Shown here piece by piece: positions 1-10,327 of a stretch of 21,201 nucleotides of DNA. How positions within the stretch are numbered: position 1 is the first letter of the stretch; every line of letters begins with the position of its first letter. Source of the DNA: Proteromonas lacertae (lineage: Eukaryota; Sar; Bigyra; Opalinata; Proteromonadidae). Under the pieces are notes generated by a model, which made no database searches, was not told the origin of the DNA, and saw nothing but the letters and a program-made list of their open reading frames with translations. The position numbers were made by a program, and so were the translations under genes. The stretch spans positions 1-21,201 of the forward strand of contig NGBS01000395.1 in the NCBI GenBank assembly GCA_002245135.1, in the 5' to 3' direction.

Positions 1-764
1 CTGAGAATAATCACTTGGGAATTCATCAACTTCATATACAGGAGGATATGTAAATGTATAAGTACTGTATTTACTACCATATTTAGCTTGAGAATATCTT
101 AAATGAATTGGAATGGTTATAACTTCTTCTTCCTTTTTGATTTCCACAAAATAATAAACCAAATGCTGAGTAGAATAGGTTATAGGTAATTCAACATCTA
201 TATATCTACTAGGTGTATATATTTTACAGTTTTTATTGAAAATACAAAGATTCTTTACTTCATCTATATCAATATATAATCCTTCAGGAAGTATTATAGG
301 AATTAAATAAAGTGTTATTTTATTTATTTTAGATGTGATGTTTAAATTGTATTGTAAATGAAAACCTTCACCACTAATATAGTTAGTATAGGATATACTT
401 TTACTATCAACTATATTAATCTGAGATTTGTTGTATTCTTGTTTATAAACTCCATCTGAATTTGCTTTATATAAAACTACATCTGATATTGGTGGAATAA
501 CAAATGATGATGTATTAATTGGTAAATGATATATACAAAATGAAGAATTTGTGTCAATTGATCTATAATAAGCAGGTTTCATTTCATTTTTATTAATTTG
601 TGTATTAGATCTAGAAATGGTTTCATTTCATCATTCATGTTTGAACCAATTTAGATACGATTAATTATAGTAAATGACAAAACTTAATCCCTAAAGAATG
701 GTGTAATATTGGTAATTTGAACATTGATATACCTACCTTTATCATAAATTACAAACTGTTCCAT
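1..764 (-). CDS. PIGX: PIG-X/PBN1-like GPI-mannosyltransferase I subunit, partial (C-terminus beyond left edge)
   Basis: PIG-X is the ER-luminal partner that stabilises PIG-M when the first mannose is added to the GPI anchor. Read on the minus strand from 610 to 1, one open frame gives 'SGEGFHLQYNLNI', then 'LPEGLYIDIDEV', then 'ITIPIHLRYSQAKYG'. These match in order the GFH, LPxGLYxDxxE and IPxHxRY blocks of animal PIG-X. The frame is still open at base 1, so the C-terminal TM helix lies outside. The N-terminus is uncertain. A 10-codon first exon at 764-733 (MEQFVIYDKG) joins in phase through a GTAT..CTAG intron at 611-732, but 122 nt is long for this locus. The alternative is a Met at 582. 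About 75 residues precede the GFH block with no evident signal peptide. Family call is good; gene start is weak. Confidence 0.72.
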
Positions 765-884
765 CTAAATTTAAATGAATTAATAAAACATACTGATTTG
801 CTTAAATATAAAGAATCATGAATTTTAATTTCAGTTTCGTTAATAAGCACTAGCGTCACTAGTAAATACTATTTGATAAAAAAA

Positions 885-1202
885 ATGAATAAAAAGAAGA
901 ACATTTTTCAAACCTATAAAATAAGTTTGACTTTTTTTCATATTTCTCTCTAATTAGAGTATGAAAGTATTGATCACTGTAAAGGTATATATTTTATTAG
1001 CTGAACCAGTTACTGGACGTCTATTTAATCCTTTCAACCAATATATATTATATATTTTTTATTTATAGTTATTCACCACTACCCACCATCTTCATCTGAT
1101 ACCTTAACCTACGAAGAAAAAAAACTTCGTAATGAAAGTTTAGTAGGTAAAAGGATCAGAGATGGTATAGAAAAAAGCCAAGGCAGAAAGAGAATAATTT
1201 AA
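885..1202 (+). CDS. putative small basic protein, 66 aa, unrecognised
   Basis: Three exons join in phase: 885-924, 958-984 and 1069-1202. The first intron (925-957) is 33 nt with a clear pyrimidine tract and TAG; the second (985-1068) is 84 nt, long for this locus. The product begins MNKKKNIFQTYK and ends GRKRII. It is rich in Lys and Arg, with a Pro/Ser turn (HHYPPSSSD) and a charged helix. I recognise no family. The frame stays open across two splice joins, but the first donor is GTTT rather than the GTAT/GTAA usual here, and alternative joins exist. It could be a real short gene, the visible part of a longer one, or a decayed gene. It lies divergent from the PIG-X-like gene. Confidence 0.25.
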
Positions 1203-1351
1203 TTTAAAAGTAGCTAGTGACATGGAACTAGCTGTAGATTTGTAGAGACATTACAAAATTAACATGTTTGGGCTAGTCCTATATAATTTTTGTTAATGTT
1301 TCGTTTATTTGTGGTGATTCTAAACTATTATCTCAAAATTAAAAATGTAAT

Positions 1352-1603
1352 TTACATATAAAATAGTCCAAAAAAGTCAAAAAAGTCATAATCAAGCTCA
1401 AATTTTATCATTACATAATTCATTTTCTTTAACTATCAATAGTAAAGAGAGGGAGTTCATAAAAGCCTTTTGATTAAGAGAGAGCTAATTACCTCATCTT
1501 GTACTGTATAGAAGTTATTTGAGAATTTTGGATGAAAGTCTGATGTAGTTAAGAACAATGATCTTCTATTGCTTAAAACATTACTACTATCTTTAGGTTG
1601 CAT
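1352..1603 (-). CDS. putative small protein, 63 aa, unrecognised
   Basis: A Met at 1603 opens a 37-codon exon (1603-1493) of normal composition, ending FSNNFYTVQDE. A GTAA..TAG intron (1433-1492, 60 nt, pyrimidine-rich) leads in phase to a 27-codon exon ending at 1352. The second exon is Phe- and Tyr-rich (ELDYDFFDFFG) and less convincing, so the true 3' structure may differ. 'FYTVQDEV', the read-through version, faintly recalls the N-terminal DPFYxVKxEV motif of syntaxin-6-type SNAREs, but nothing downstream supports a SNARE. Function is unassigned. Confidence 0.22.
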
Positions 1604-2052
1604 TATGTATTATTAGATTGTAAGAAAAGTAAATGATAAAAATTTAGTAATAAACAGAATAGTTGTAGAGAAAGAATCATTGAGTATATACAAATATAGA
1701 TATATAAACAAAAAAAGGATAAAAGTAAAAAAAAAATCAACTGTATATATTCATTCATCTCTATAAATGTAATGAACAATATTATTTTTTCATAACTAAT
1801 TTCAATAAATATATGGAACTGTAATATTTATTATATAACACTTTTTTGAGAAATACTTATTGAGGATGACAATATATAATGCAAATTGAGGACATTTGGT
1901 ATATTCCTTGGACTTTATGATTATAATCTATGATTAGGAGGTTAGATGATATGCTCTGACGATTTGCTGTATTAACGACTTATTTGGAAGGTAATATTAT
2001 GACTTGAATAGCTATTGAATCAAAAATCACTTCTCAGAAGAATTAGTTTGTC
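1604..2052. other. stretch without a supportable gene
   Basis: I see no open frame with a believable splice pattern on either strand. The stretch holds A-runs around 1710-1736, AT-rich repeats and scattered GTAT and TAG strings. It probably contains the upstream region of the minus-strand candidate at 1352-1603 and 5' sequence of the plus-strand candidate at 2053-2390. Confidence 0.4.
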
Positions 2053-2390
2053 ATGACAATGATAGAATCCACTAATATAATCAGTCTCATGTCTTCTTGT
2101 TGTATAGTGGATGTATATTAGTATATTATATATTTGATGGAATAGTTAATGGGTGAGGAAGTAATAAAAATAACCAATTGTGTTGATAATGGTTTGTTAA
2201 TGTTTAATAAAGTCGAATATATGAGTAGTAGTTTTGATAATAGTGTTTTTATTAACCAAACTTCATTATTGTCAACGCACATGAGAAAAATATTGGTATT
2301 TATATTGGGTAATTTATATATATTTAGTTCTTTAATTATCTAATTATTACAATCCTGATATATTTATGTAATAAATACATTGTTTCTTAA
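2053..2390 (+). CDS. putative small tail-anchored membrane protein, 90 aa
   Basis: Exons 2053-2112, 2146-2295 and 2328-2390 join in phase 0 through two introns typical of this locus (33 and 32 nt, both GTAT..TAG). The product has an uncharged to mildly acidic helix-forming body and ends with one hydrophobic segment (FFNYLIITILIYL) plus a short Cys-Asn-Lys tail and TAA, which is the layout of a tail-anchored protein. A SNARE is conceivable from 'MGEEVIKITNCVDNG' followed by a TM anchor, but I cannot mark the heptad layers with confidence. Upstream exons may exist, since a TAG acceptor-like site precedes the Met. It may also be a gene remnant. Confidence 0.3.
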
Positions 2391-2626
2391 TCTTTTTAAA
2401 ATTTTAGATGTAGATGGAATGAAATATGAAAGTAGAAATATAAATTTGAATAGCACAATGTATATTTCATATGAATCAATGACATACATTTAATAGTATG
2501 TCATGATATATTAGAAAAAAATATACATGATAGATTAAACTTCAATCTTTCAATGATTTTGTTCTTTCCTATCTATTTCATTATTATACAAACTAATTAT
2601 CATCAATAAAATATTATAAAATATAT

Positions 2627-5048
2627 TTAGATGATTCTATCTTCATTAATTAAAGAAGAGGTAGATCTAGCTCTCTTTCTAAACATTCCTGATTTTAATA
2701 AGTAGAATATCACCGTCAATATTACCATTATTCCAACAAATACACAACTAATTGCAATTCCAATCACTGCACCACTGTTTATCTTACAATCACTATCATC
2801 TATTTCACTCCATATTCCTTTATTCTCATTATTCAATTTACACTTTCTTGTTTTCATTCCACCTTTCAATCCTCCACATTTTATTGAGATTTCTCTTCCT
2901 CTTTTATCAGCTGATGATTTAGGAAAGCCAGAATCTGATTCACAATAGATTACTTTTAATTCTATCTCTATATCTACAAATTCTATATTGGATGATGGAG
3001 GATTTTTTATTACAAATGTATAATTTCTTTTATCTACATATACTGAAGGTAATCCATATATCTCACCTGTTTTGGAATCTAATATAATTCCTTTTGGTAA
3101 ATCTGGACTTACTGTTATTTCTATATTTGTTCCTGATGCTATAAACAAATAAGATGAAGTTATTATATCTCCAAATGTATATTTCATGCTTGACATTTTT
3201 GTAGATGGAATTATTATTGGATAATTTGGCATTGAGCAAAATAACATAAATGAAAATGACACTTGTTTTCCATTACCACTAATTGTTACTGTTAAATTCA
3301 TTGGTTCAAATTCTTCAGTAATATAACCACTTATTATTCCACTTGAACTATTCAGTTTCAATGTTGTTGAAGAAGGTAAATTAGGATATATTCTATATAA
3401 CAAATTATTGCCTGTTATTATTCCTAATGTGATATTATCATATTCTTTACCTCCTTCTATTGCCAAATTATCAATATGTGTAAATATTATGGGTTGTATT
3501 GAATGTTGATAATGAAATGTAATTGGTTTTGATAAATTATCACCATTATAACACATAAAAATATAATCAATATCACCTGGTTGTTGCAGATTCATTATTC
3601 CACTTATTATACCAGTGTATTCATTTATTTTTAATCCGGTAGGTAATTTTGGATCAGTTGAATATTCAATTGATCTTCCACTACACTCATATGGTTTCAA
3701 AGAAGTATAATTCTCTCCAAATGTTAAATTTACTTCTTTTTCATATTTTATTATCTTGAGATGCATTGGCTTTACAAATGCTATTTCAAGCGGAAATTTT
3801 ATATCATATTTATTTCTGGCTGTAAATAAACAAAACATTCTAATTTCTCTTAAACATATTCCACTTATTAAACCAGTTGTTTTATTCATTTCTATCCCAT
3901 TTGGTAATCCATCAACTTCATAAGTAATATTTCTTCCAGATACGTTGAATATACAGTAATCATTATAATAAGTACCTACTTCCAATTCTATTATAGTTTT
4001 ATAAGATAATATTTTTGGTTTTTCTGGTGGCAATATAGTAATATTTATGTAGAATGAAATATTAGGAGCAAAAAAATTGCGATAGACTGAAATTTCAATT
4101 TCTTGTTTTTCTAATTCTTTTTGTGGTTGACCAGATATTAATCCAGTATTTTCATCCAATGTCAATCCTTCAATTTTTGGATGTATATCATAGGTAGTAT
4201 CCTTACCTGATACTGTAAATAAACTGACATTATAATAATAATTACCAGCTATGAAGGTATATTCACTTTCTTTATATATTAAGGTAGGTAGTTCTTTATT
4301 ACTACAAGTTGAGACAATTTCTATCCATTTTCTATCATTTCCACAGTAAAATGTTCTTTCTCCGCCTAAAGTATCATTATTACATGGAATTGATATTTCA
4401 GTTCCACTTAAAGTCTTAGGAAGTTTCTTATCAATCGATGCTTCACAATACCTTATAGGACATAAATGAAAATTAATATCACGTAATATCAGAAGCTTAT
4501 CTGAACCAGTAACATATTTATAACTAATCCGAAATGAGGAATATAAAGTTGATAAATTATAGTTTGTAAATATTTTTCTATTGTTGTATGGATATAATAT
4601 ATTATCGAATTTTGCTATAGAAACATGTGATTCTACCACTTGAAGGATCAAGTGATAGGCCTTTGATTAAATTAGGCTTAACCGTAAATACACCTCCATA
4701 AGATCGGATATTTGGACTATTCGACATTATTGCTTTACCTACAACATAATTTGGATTTTGATTTGAATAATCAAAATCATTCTTAGCAAATACACACAGA
4801 ATCAGGATTGCTAATAATTATATTTATTTACATATACAAAATAAGCAAAACTCTCTTATTTCCGTCTTGAATACAAAATCACTATACTGAAAATAACTAT
4901 ACACAAATTTTTCAAAGCTCAGATCATGATTTTGAGCTTGTCGAGCTGTCGAAGGTATTTCATTTTTCTTAATATACTTTAGTCCCAGCTTAATCAAAAC
5001 ACTTGATTTTATTTCTTGATGGATTCTCCTGTCGGTGTATCTTTTCAT
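2627..5048 (-). CDS. type I membrane protein with putative-Ig (He_PIG-like) repeats and Cys-rich modules
   Basis: The main exon is 4614-2627, with exons 4810-4637 and probably 5048-4838 upstream, giving about 790 residues. Near the N-terminus a hydrophobic stretch (FSILILCVFA) may be the signal sequence. The ectodomain has at least five repeats of about 85 residues with the cadherin-like putative-Ig signature LPxGLxLxxxTGxISG, for example 'GLTLDENTGLISG' and 'GLKINEYTGIISG'. Two Cys modules bracket the main repeat block ('CEASIDKKLPKTLSG...' and 'CESDSGFPKSSADK...'), each with a late Trp and closing Cys, loosely like HormR-type modules. A TM helix (GAVIGIAISCVFVGI...) and a 22-residue basic tail follow. 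Likely a surface adhesion or receptor protein. Oddities: the link at 4615-4636 is either a 22-nt GT..AG intron, the shortest here, or a 1-nt sequence error; exon 1 overlaps the head of the Kelch gene. Confidence 0.75.
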
Positions 5049-6248
5049 TCCGCATGTAATCCAACAATAATCACGTTGATTACTTTTCTTGCAATATTGG
5101 TTGAGTTAGTTTGGTTGATTGTGCTAACAGGTATTACATTACTTTATATATGATGATTTTCAATAGCATCAAAGTCATCTTCAAGTAGTTCTTCAGATTA
5201 CAACCCAAATGTATTATTAACAGGTTCACCAAAACCTCCAAGTGGTTATCGTTATGGTGGAGCGTTAGATTCAGGTCGTGGAGGTTGGGTTCATATTCCT
5301 TCTCTTCCAGAGCCAATAAGTGATATTACATCTGAATCATATGGTGATAAAGTGTTATTATTCGGTGGTTTACTTAGAAACTTAACTATCAACCCACACA
5401 TGTATATCTTCCACTCAGTATTTCAGAATTACACTGTTATTAATACAACTCCTAATCCAGTCTACAGAGCAGGACATGTTTTAGTAAATGACAAATTATA
5501 TCTATTTGGTGGTTACAATACCTATGATGGAGGTGAAAATGGTCATCCAACCAATCAAGTAAGAGTATATGATATAAATTCAGGTATTTGGTCAAATTTG
5601 AAAGAATTAACCATAGCAAGAGGTGATGTAGCTGCTGAAGCATATGATGCTAATACTGTTTATCTATTTGGAGGATATGGTGAAGAATTCAGTCAAGATC
5701 AAACAGGTAATTTATGTCAAAAATATGATATAAGAGCTAACTCATATTCTTCCTGTAAAAGCATGCCAACTCCACGTGGAGATTTGAATACAGTAAAGAA
5801 AGAGAATGCAATCTATGCAATAGGTGGTTATAGAGCTAGTGATGATAGTTTTGTGAAAACATTTGAAGTTTATCATCCAGATAGTGATAGTTGGTCAAAA
5901 AGAGCTGATGTACCAATAGCATTAGGCGATTTTGGATTAGTGAAAGCTCATAATCACGTTTATCTCATTGGAGGTGAATTATTTAGTGGTTATACTGCTG
6001 AATGTCCATGGGGACCTTGTCATGTTAATGAAATACCATCTCATGCAGTTTTCTTATATGATGAAATGAATGATTTTTGGATTAGACTGGCACCATTGCA
6101 ACAAGCTAGATTTAGAATTGCTTGTGCTGTTTATAAAGATACATTGTTTGCATTTGGTGGCAGTACTGAGAATGAAGTAGCAACTGACAGTGTTGAAGCA
6201 TATCCGATTGTTGATGATAAGATCTTATATTATCATTATAAGAATTAA
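5019..6248 (+). CDS. Kelch-repeat protein with N-terminal signal/anchor segment
   Basis: Exons 5019-5130 and 5167-6248 join through a 36-nt GTAT..TAG intron to give 397 residues. The start is the first Met after an in-frame stop. Residues about 16-38 are strongly hydrophobic (TIITLITFLAILVELVWLIV), so the rest is either secreted or held as a type II ectodomain. A Ser-rich linker follows, then Kelch blades with the usual GG and Y/W positions: 'LYLFGGYNTYDGG', 'VYLFGGYGEEF', 'IYAIGGYRASDDS', 'VYLIGGELFSG', 'LFAFGGSTENE'. At least five blades are visible, enough for most of a beta-propeller. A Cys pair (CPWGPC) in one loop could form a disulphide, which fits an extracellular location. No catalytic domain is visible, so it is probably a binding protein. 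Its head overlaps the predicted first exon of the divergent putative-Ig gene by 30 bp, so at least one of the two starts may be wrong. Confidence 0.82.
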
Positions 6249-6328
6249 AATCATTTCATAGGAATTTGTGTCGGTGTTTTTTTGCTTATTATTATATCAA
6301 CATAAGTATTAATGAAAGAAATGAGTGT

Positions 6329-6756
6329 TTAATTAGTTAAATTTACATGACAATACTTTAAAATTGGCTTTTTAGACTTTATATGGCGATGTCTTATAGG
6401 TTTCTTTATTTCCTTTATTGAAAATACTAAATAGCAAATGAACAGCAATATTCCACATAACACTGAAAAACTTGCACTATATGCTCATAATAGATAAATT
6501 GAAATATTACCATAGAGAATTTCTATGTTTAACATCTACTATTTTAAAATCTATTATCATAAAAGCTATAACTATTAAATATACAATTTTCTATAACGAA
6601 AAAGCACATTAAAAATCCAAACAACGGAGCTCCGATTATTAACCAAACATAAAACATGAATTTTGATATAACAGACAAATTTTGTGGAAAAATATATCTT
6701 TATAAAGTGATTATAGTAAATATGTTGTACAAATAACTATTCTCTTCTTCTAACAT
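6329..6756 (-). CDS. VMA21: VMA21-like V-ATPase assembly protein, two TM helices
   Basis: VMA21 is an ER chaperone for assembly of the V-ATPase membrane sector. Four exons (6756-6731, 6697-6585, 6550-6511, 6476-6329) join in phase to 108 residues; the introns are 33, 34 and 34 nt. The product has TM1 with 'KFMFYVWLIIGAPLFGF', matching the K..FF..LMI..P position of VMA21, a loop 'VDVKHRNSLCA' where VMA21 has SNRDSYFYA, and TM2 'LCGILLFICYLVFSI'. A basic tail (KEIKKPIRHRHIKSKKP) follows and could aid ER retrieval. Length fits the family (about 80-120 aa). The first intron ends AAG rather than TAG and keeps frame, so exon 1 is the weakest part. Any other small two-TM protein is the main alternative. 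It is tail to tail with the Kelch gene and upstream-adjacent to nothing on its own strand before the pseudokinase-LRR gene. Confidence 0.55.
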
Positions 6757-6863
6757 GATGTTACAAAGAATGGGGATTTTATTGGACGAAAAATTTGCAT
6801 AAACCAATTTCGTGTTTTTTTATTTTCTCTCTTCTAAGTCAACATTAATCATAAAAACAATTA

Positions 6864-9800
6864 TTACATTAATATACAACAATTTGCTGAAGATTCTGAT
6901 AGAAAACCAGTTAATTCATTTCTCTTTTCAATAATTCTCAAATTCTTTATAGAATGGAAAGATTGCATAAACGATTTAATATCATCAGAACAAACATTAT
7001 TTTTAAATGTTACACATAATTCGTCTAAATCTTCAAATACTTCTGAATTATTCTTAATCAATTCCATTTCTTGCTTCTCTAACTCATTTCTACTTATATC
7101 AATTTTCTTTAATGGATAATAATCTTTCAATCTATTAATTAAAACAGTTAAACCCTTAATTCTCATATTGGTATTAGATAAATTCAAGGAGATGGGTTTA
7201 TATTGAAATGTTTCTACAAATTTATCAAAATATCTACAAACAATTTCTACTCCTTCATCTCCTATTGGATTACCATCAATATCTATAAGATAAGCATCTT
7301 CACTTAAACAATTCACTATTTCTGCCAATCCTGATGATGTTATATGGTTATTTGATAGAGTAAATCTTGTATATTTTATGTATTTAATTAATGATATATG
7401 AGAATCATTGATATTCATATCTGAAAATGTGCTATATCTCTTTTTATTATTGCAATAGTTTAAATAATATTTCAATTCTCTTTCTGTCCAATTGATTGAC
7501 TTTATAATGATGAAAGGATATGTTTTTTTCTTTAATGATTTTTTACACAAAGCTTTCAATCCTTTCATTCCAATATAATTACCAGACAATTTCATTGAAC
7601 TACAATAACCAATTCTATCAAGTATTTCTGATAGAATAATAGCTCCATTATCATCCATTGATGTATTTTCCAAGTTTATATCTATAAAGTTGATTTTCTC
7701 TAAATTGTCATCAAATATCTTTATACCTAAATCACCAATTGGATTGTCTATAATAAGAAAAAATAAATTACATTCAATCATACTTTGTATATATATTTTA
7801 TCTATTCTTTCATTCTTGATAAGTCTCTCAAGACAATCGGTATTATCTGGCTTTATATTATTATCTGAAAGATCTAATATTTTAATTGTTCTATGAACAA
7901 ATTCTAAACACTCAGCAATGTGAGAAATACTATTTATTGTTAGTTTCATATCTATTATGTATATAATCATTTAATATACTCACAAAATAAATGTCAGGAA
8001 GGAAGTATTTCTTATAAGGCAGTAGCTTAATAACACCCTTATCACCAATAGGATTACCAAACAAATGAAGCTTTATCAAATTGACAAAACTACTTAAATT
8101 ACTAACTAAGCAGTTTATACCTTTTTCTGTTAGACAATTATCTATTCCATTAAAAATAGAGAGTATTTATACTACTCAAATCTAAACTTTCTATTGCCTC
8201 ACATTCATCTTTTCTCAACTTAATAAACGCTTCGAAAAAAACATCATCAATTTCTAAGTTGCATAACTTTAAACCCAACAGTTTATCAAAATTGTAGTGT
8301 TGAATATATTTCACTAATGATGGAATTGACACATCAACAAGTAAGTCTTTACACATATCAAATTTTACTTTTTCAATTCCTAAATTCACAATAATGGATT
8401 TGATTCCATCATATCCAATGTTATTTTCCTCTATATCTAAATATTTGAGATTCTTTAGAAGTGATAAATTATTTGATAAGCATTGTATTCCTTCGTCAGT
8501 AATGTTATTGCTGGATAAGAACAATTTCTCCAAATCTGGAAACTTATATAACTCATTGCTTAATAATATAACTGATTCATCATCCAAATGCATCTCTCTA
8601 AAATCAAACACGTTTTCCTCACTGAGTAATAATTGAAGATATGAAGTAAGCAATTTAAATCCTTTTGGACCAATAGGATTTTCTATTACAAAATATTAAA
8701 TAATAGAAATTATAATACTCTTAATATTAAGATGTAATAGATTCATATGTGGTAGTGATTCTGTTAGAGACTCAATAAACTGATGATGAATATTGCAATT
8801 ACTGACATTAAGTTCTTTTAAACTACTAAGATTAATGAAACAGTCTTTAAATAATGTTTGATTCTTAACAACTAAAGAAATATCTATATTATTGTTATTT
8901 ATAGTATAATTTATATTATACTAAACTTTATTCTTGATACACCAATCTCTTTCAACATCTCAAATAAATATTTAACTCCTTCTTCACACTCACAAAAACA
9001 ATTATTATCTATTGTAGCTGTATCACTACCTATATCATATTTTATCTTCAATAACAAATAATCCAAATAACACTTTCTTTTGTCTTTGTCATAATGACAT
9101 ATATAATATTTCATATAATTTTCTATGAATAAATCACTATGAAGTTTTGAAATCCACCATAAAATTAATAAATGAGATTTATTATAATTTTTATTATACT
9201 CTAACAGCAGTATTTTACTTATATCTAAGTAGATTAAAATGGAAATATTATATATATATATATATACCTTTATACATTGGAGAATAAATTAAATATTGTT
9301 TTGGAAAGATATTACATATTTTCACTATTTCTATATCTCTTCTTAATAATTCAATTCTTTCTTCACTCATTTTCATTTTGTTGTTTTTAACACCAAACAA
9401 TTCTATTTCTTTTATCATATCTTGTAAGCTTAATCTTGATTCTTCTTTCAATATAAACACTCTTTGTAAAATTGATGATACTCTACAATCCTTTATTAAA
9501 TCATGTTTATATTTACATTCTTTAATATTTCTTTTTGTTTCTTCTTTAGAACGACTATTATTGAATGGTAATTCTGATGTGAATAATTCAAATATAATAC
9601 AACATATTGACCATATTTCACTTGATTCACTTAACTCTTTATTTTCTATCTGTTCAGGACTCATGAAATTTATGTCATATAAACTATAGTCACTTTCATT
9701 TCTCAAACTATTCAAATATAAATCACACATCCTTAGACTATGATTATCTTCATTATACTGGATGTTTGATGTTTTAATATTGAAATTAAATATATCAAAT

Positions 9801-10211
9801 TGATTTATTTTGGATAATAGAGAAAAAAGAGATAGTAATAGTGTAAGCAATTCAATGGAGGAAGGATTTGATTTAATTAAATCTTCAAGATCATTCTTGT
9901 ACATACTTCTACCAACACATATTATGTTATTTGTACATATAATTATCTCTGATGGATGTATACATGACTGTAGCAAAAGAGAAGAATACGAATAATTTTG
10001 TTGAATATTAAACATATAATTTGCATCAACATTGCTAATATTAAATAATTTAATAATTTTCATATCGTTTTTACTACAAACTTTTAATCTCATTTCAGTT
10101 CGGCTCTTGCAGTTTTTATCTAATATCTAAACCATATAAAGTATAAAATACTGTGACATTTGAAGGAATTACCGTCGAGAGAAGCGTATCAGAGAAGATA
10201 GAAGAAAACAT
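6864..10211 (-). CDS. pseudokinase-LRR fusion protein with C-terminal CaaX box
   Basis: Eight exons (10211-10152, 10126-9268, 9224-8922, 8883-8719, 8682-8173, 8141-7980, 7951-7784, 7747-6864) give 1036 residues; introns are 25-43 nt. Residues about 20-300 form a protein-kinase fold: 'DMKIIKLF' holds the VAIK-type Lys (about K46), 'NFNIKTSN' replaces HRDxKxxN so the catalytic Asp is Asn (about N136), DFG reads DLY, and 'INFMSPEQIENK' fits the APE segment. Catalysis is therefore doubtful. About 400-1000 carries ribonuclease-inhibitor-type LRRs, e.g. 'NPIGDKGV', 'NNITDEGIQCL', 'GNPIGDEGVEIV'. It ends C-C-I-L-M, a farnesyl-type CaaX with an extra Cys suitable for palmitoylation. I infer a membrane-tethered signalling or scaffold protein. 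The start at 10211 gives a full N-lobe. The LRR part resembles NLR or RanGAP repeats, but no NACHT or NB-ARC is seen. Confidence 0.85.
9247..9266. repeat. TA dinucleotide tract inside an intron
   Basis: A run of TA units fills the 5' half of the 43-nt intron at 9225-9267 in the pseudokinase-LRR gene. Similar AT tracts lie in the SPRY-gene intron near 11525-11545. Confidence 0.7.
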
Positions 10212-10327
10212 TGTTTCAAAAATATATTCGTTTTGTATTCTCTTTGAATCTCATTATTTACATTATAACTCCATAACAAAACACTTTATACTAATTTATA
10301 TTATATAAATAATTAGAATGTGAGTGA

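Noticed and set aside
575-632. Imperfect direct repeat of GGTTTCATTTCAT near the start of the PIG-X-like gene
   Set aside because: Two copies of a 13-base AT-rich string about 44 bp apart; too little to call a repeat element.
6625-6634. Ten-base palindrome CGGAGCTCCG in AT-rich DNA
   Set aside because: It lies within the first TM helix of the VMA21-like coding exon (Ile-Gly-Ala-Pro), so the codons explain it; a lone ten-base palindrome is not evidence of a site.
6698-6730. Reassigned TAA codon, since the VMA21-like frame runs through one TAA
   Set aside because: A 33-nt GT..AG intron removes it, and conserved genes such as RPB9 end at TAA, so the standard code is kept.
7690-9995. Plus-strand open frames across the pseudokinase-LRR gene
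   Set aside because: All lie antisense to exons with clear kinase or LRR sequence.
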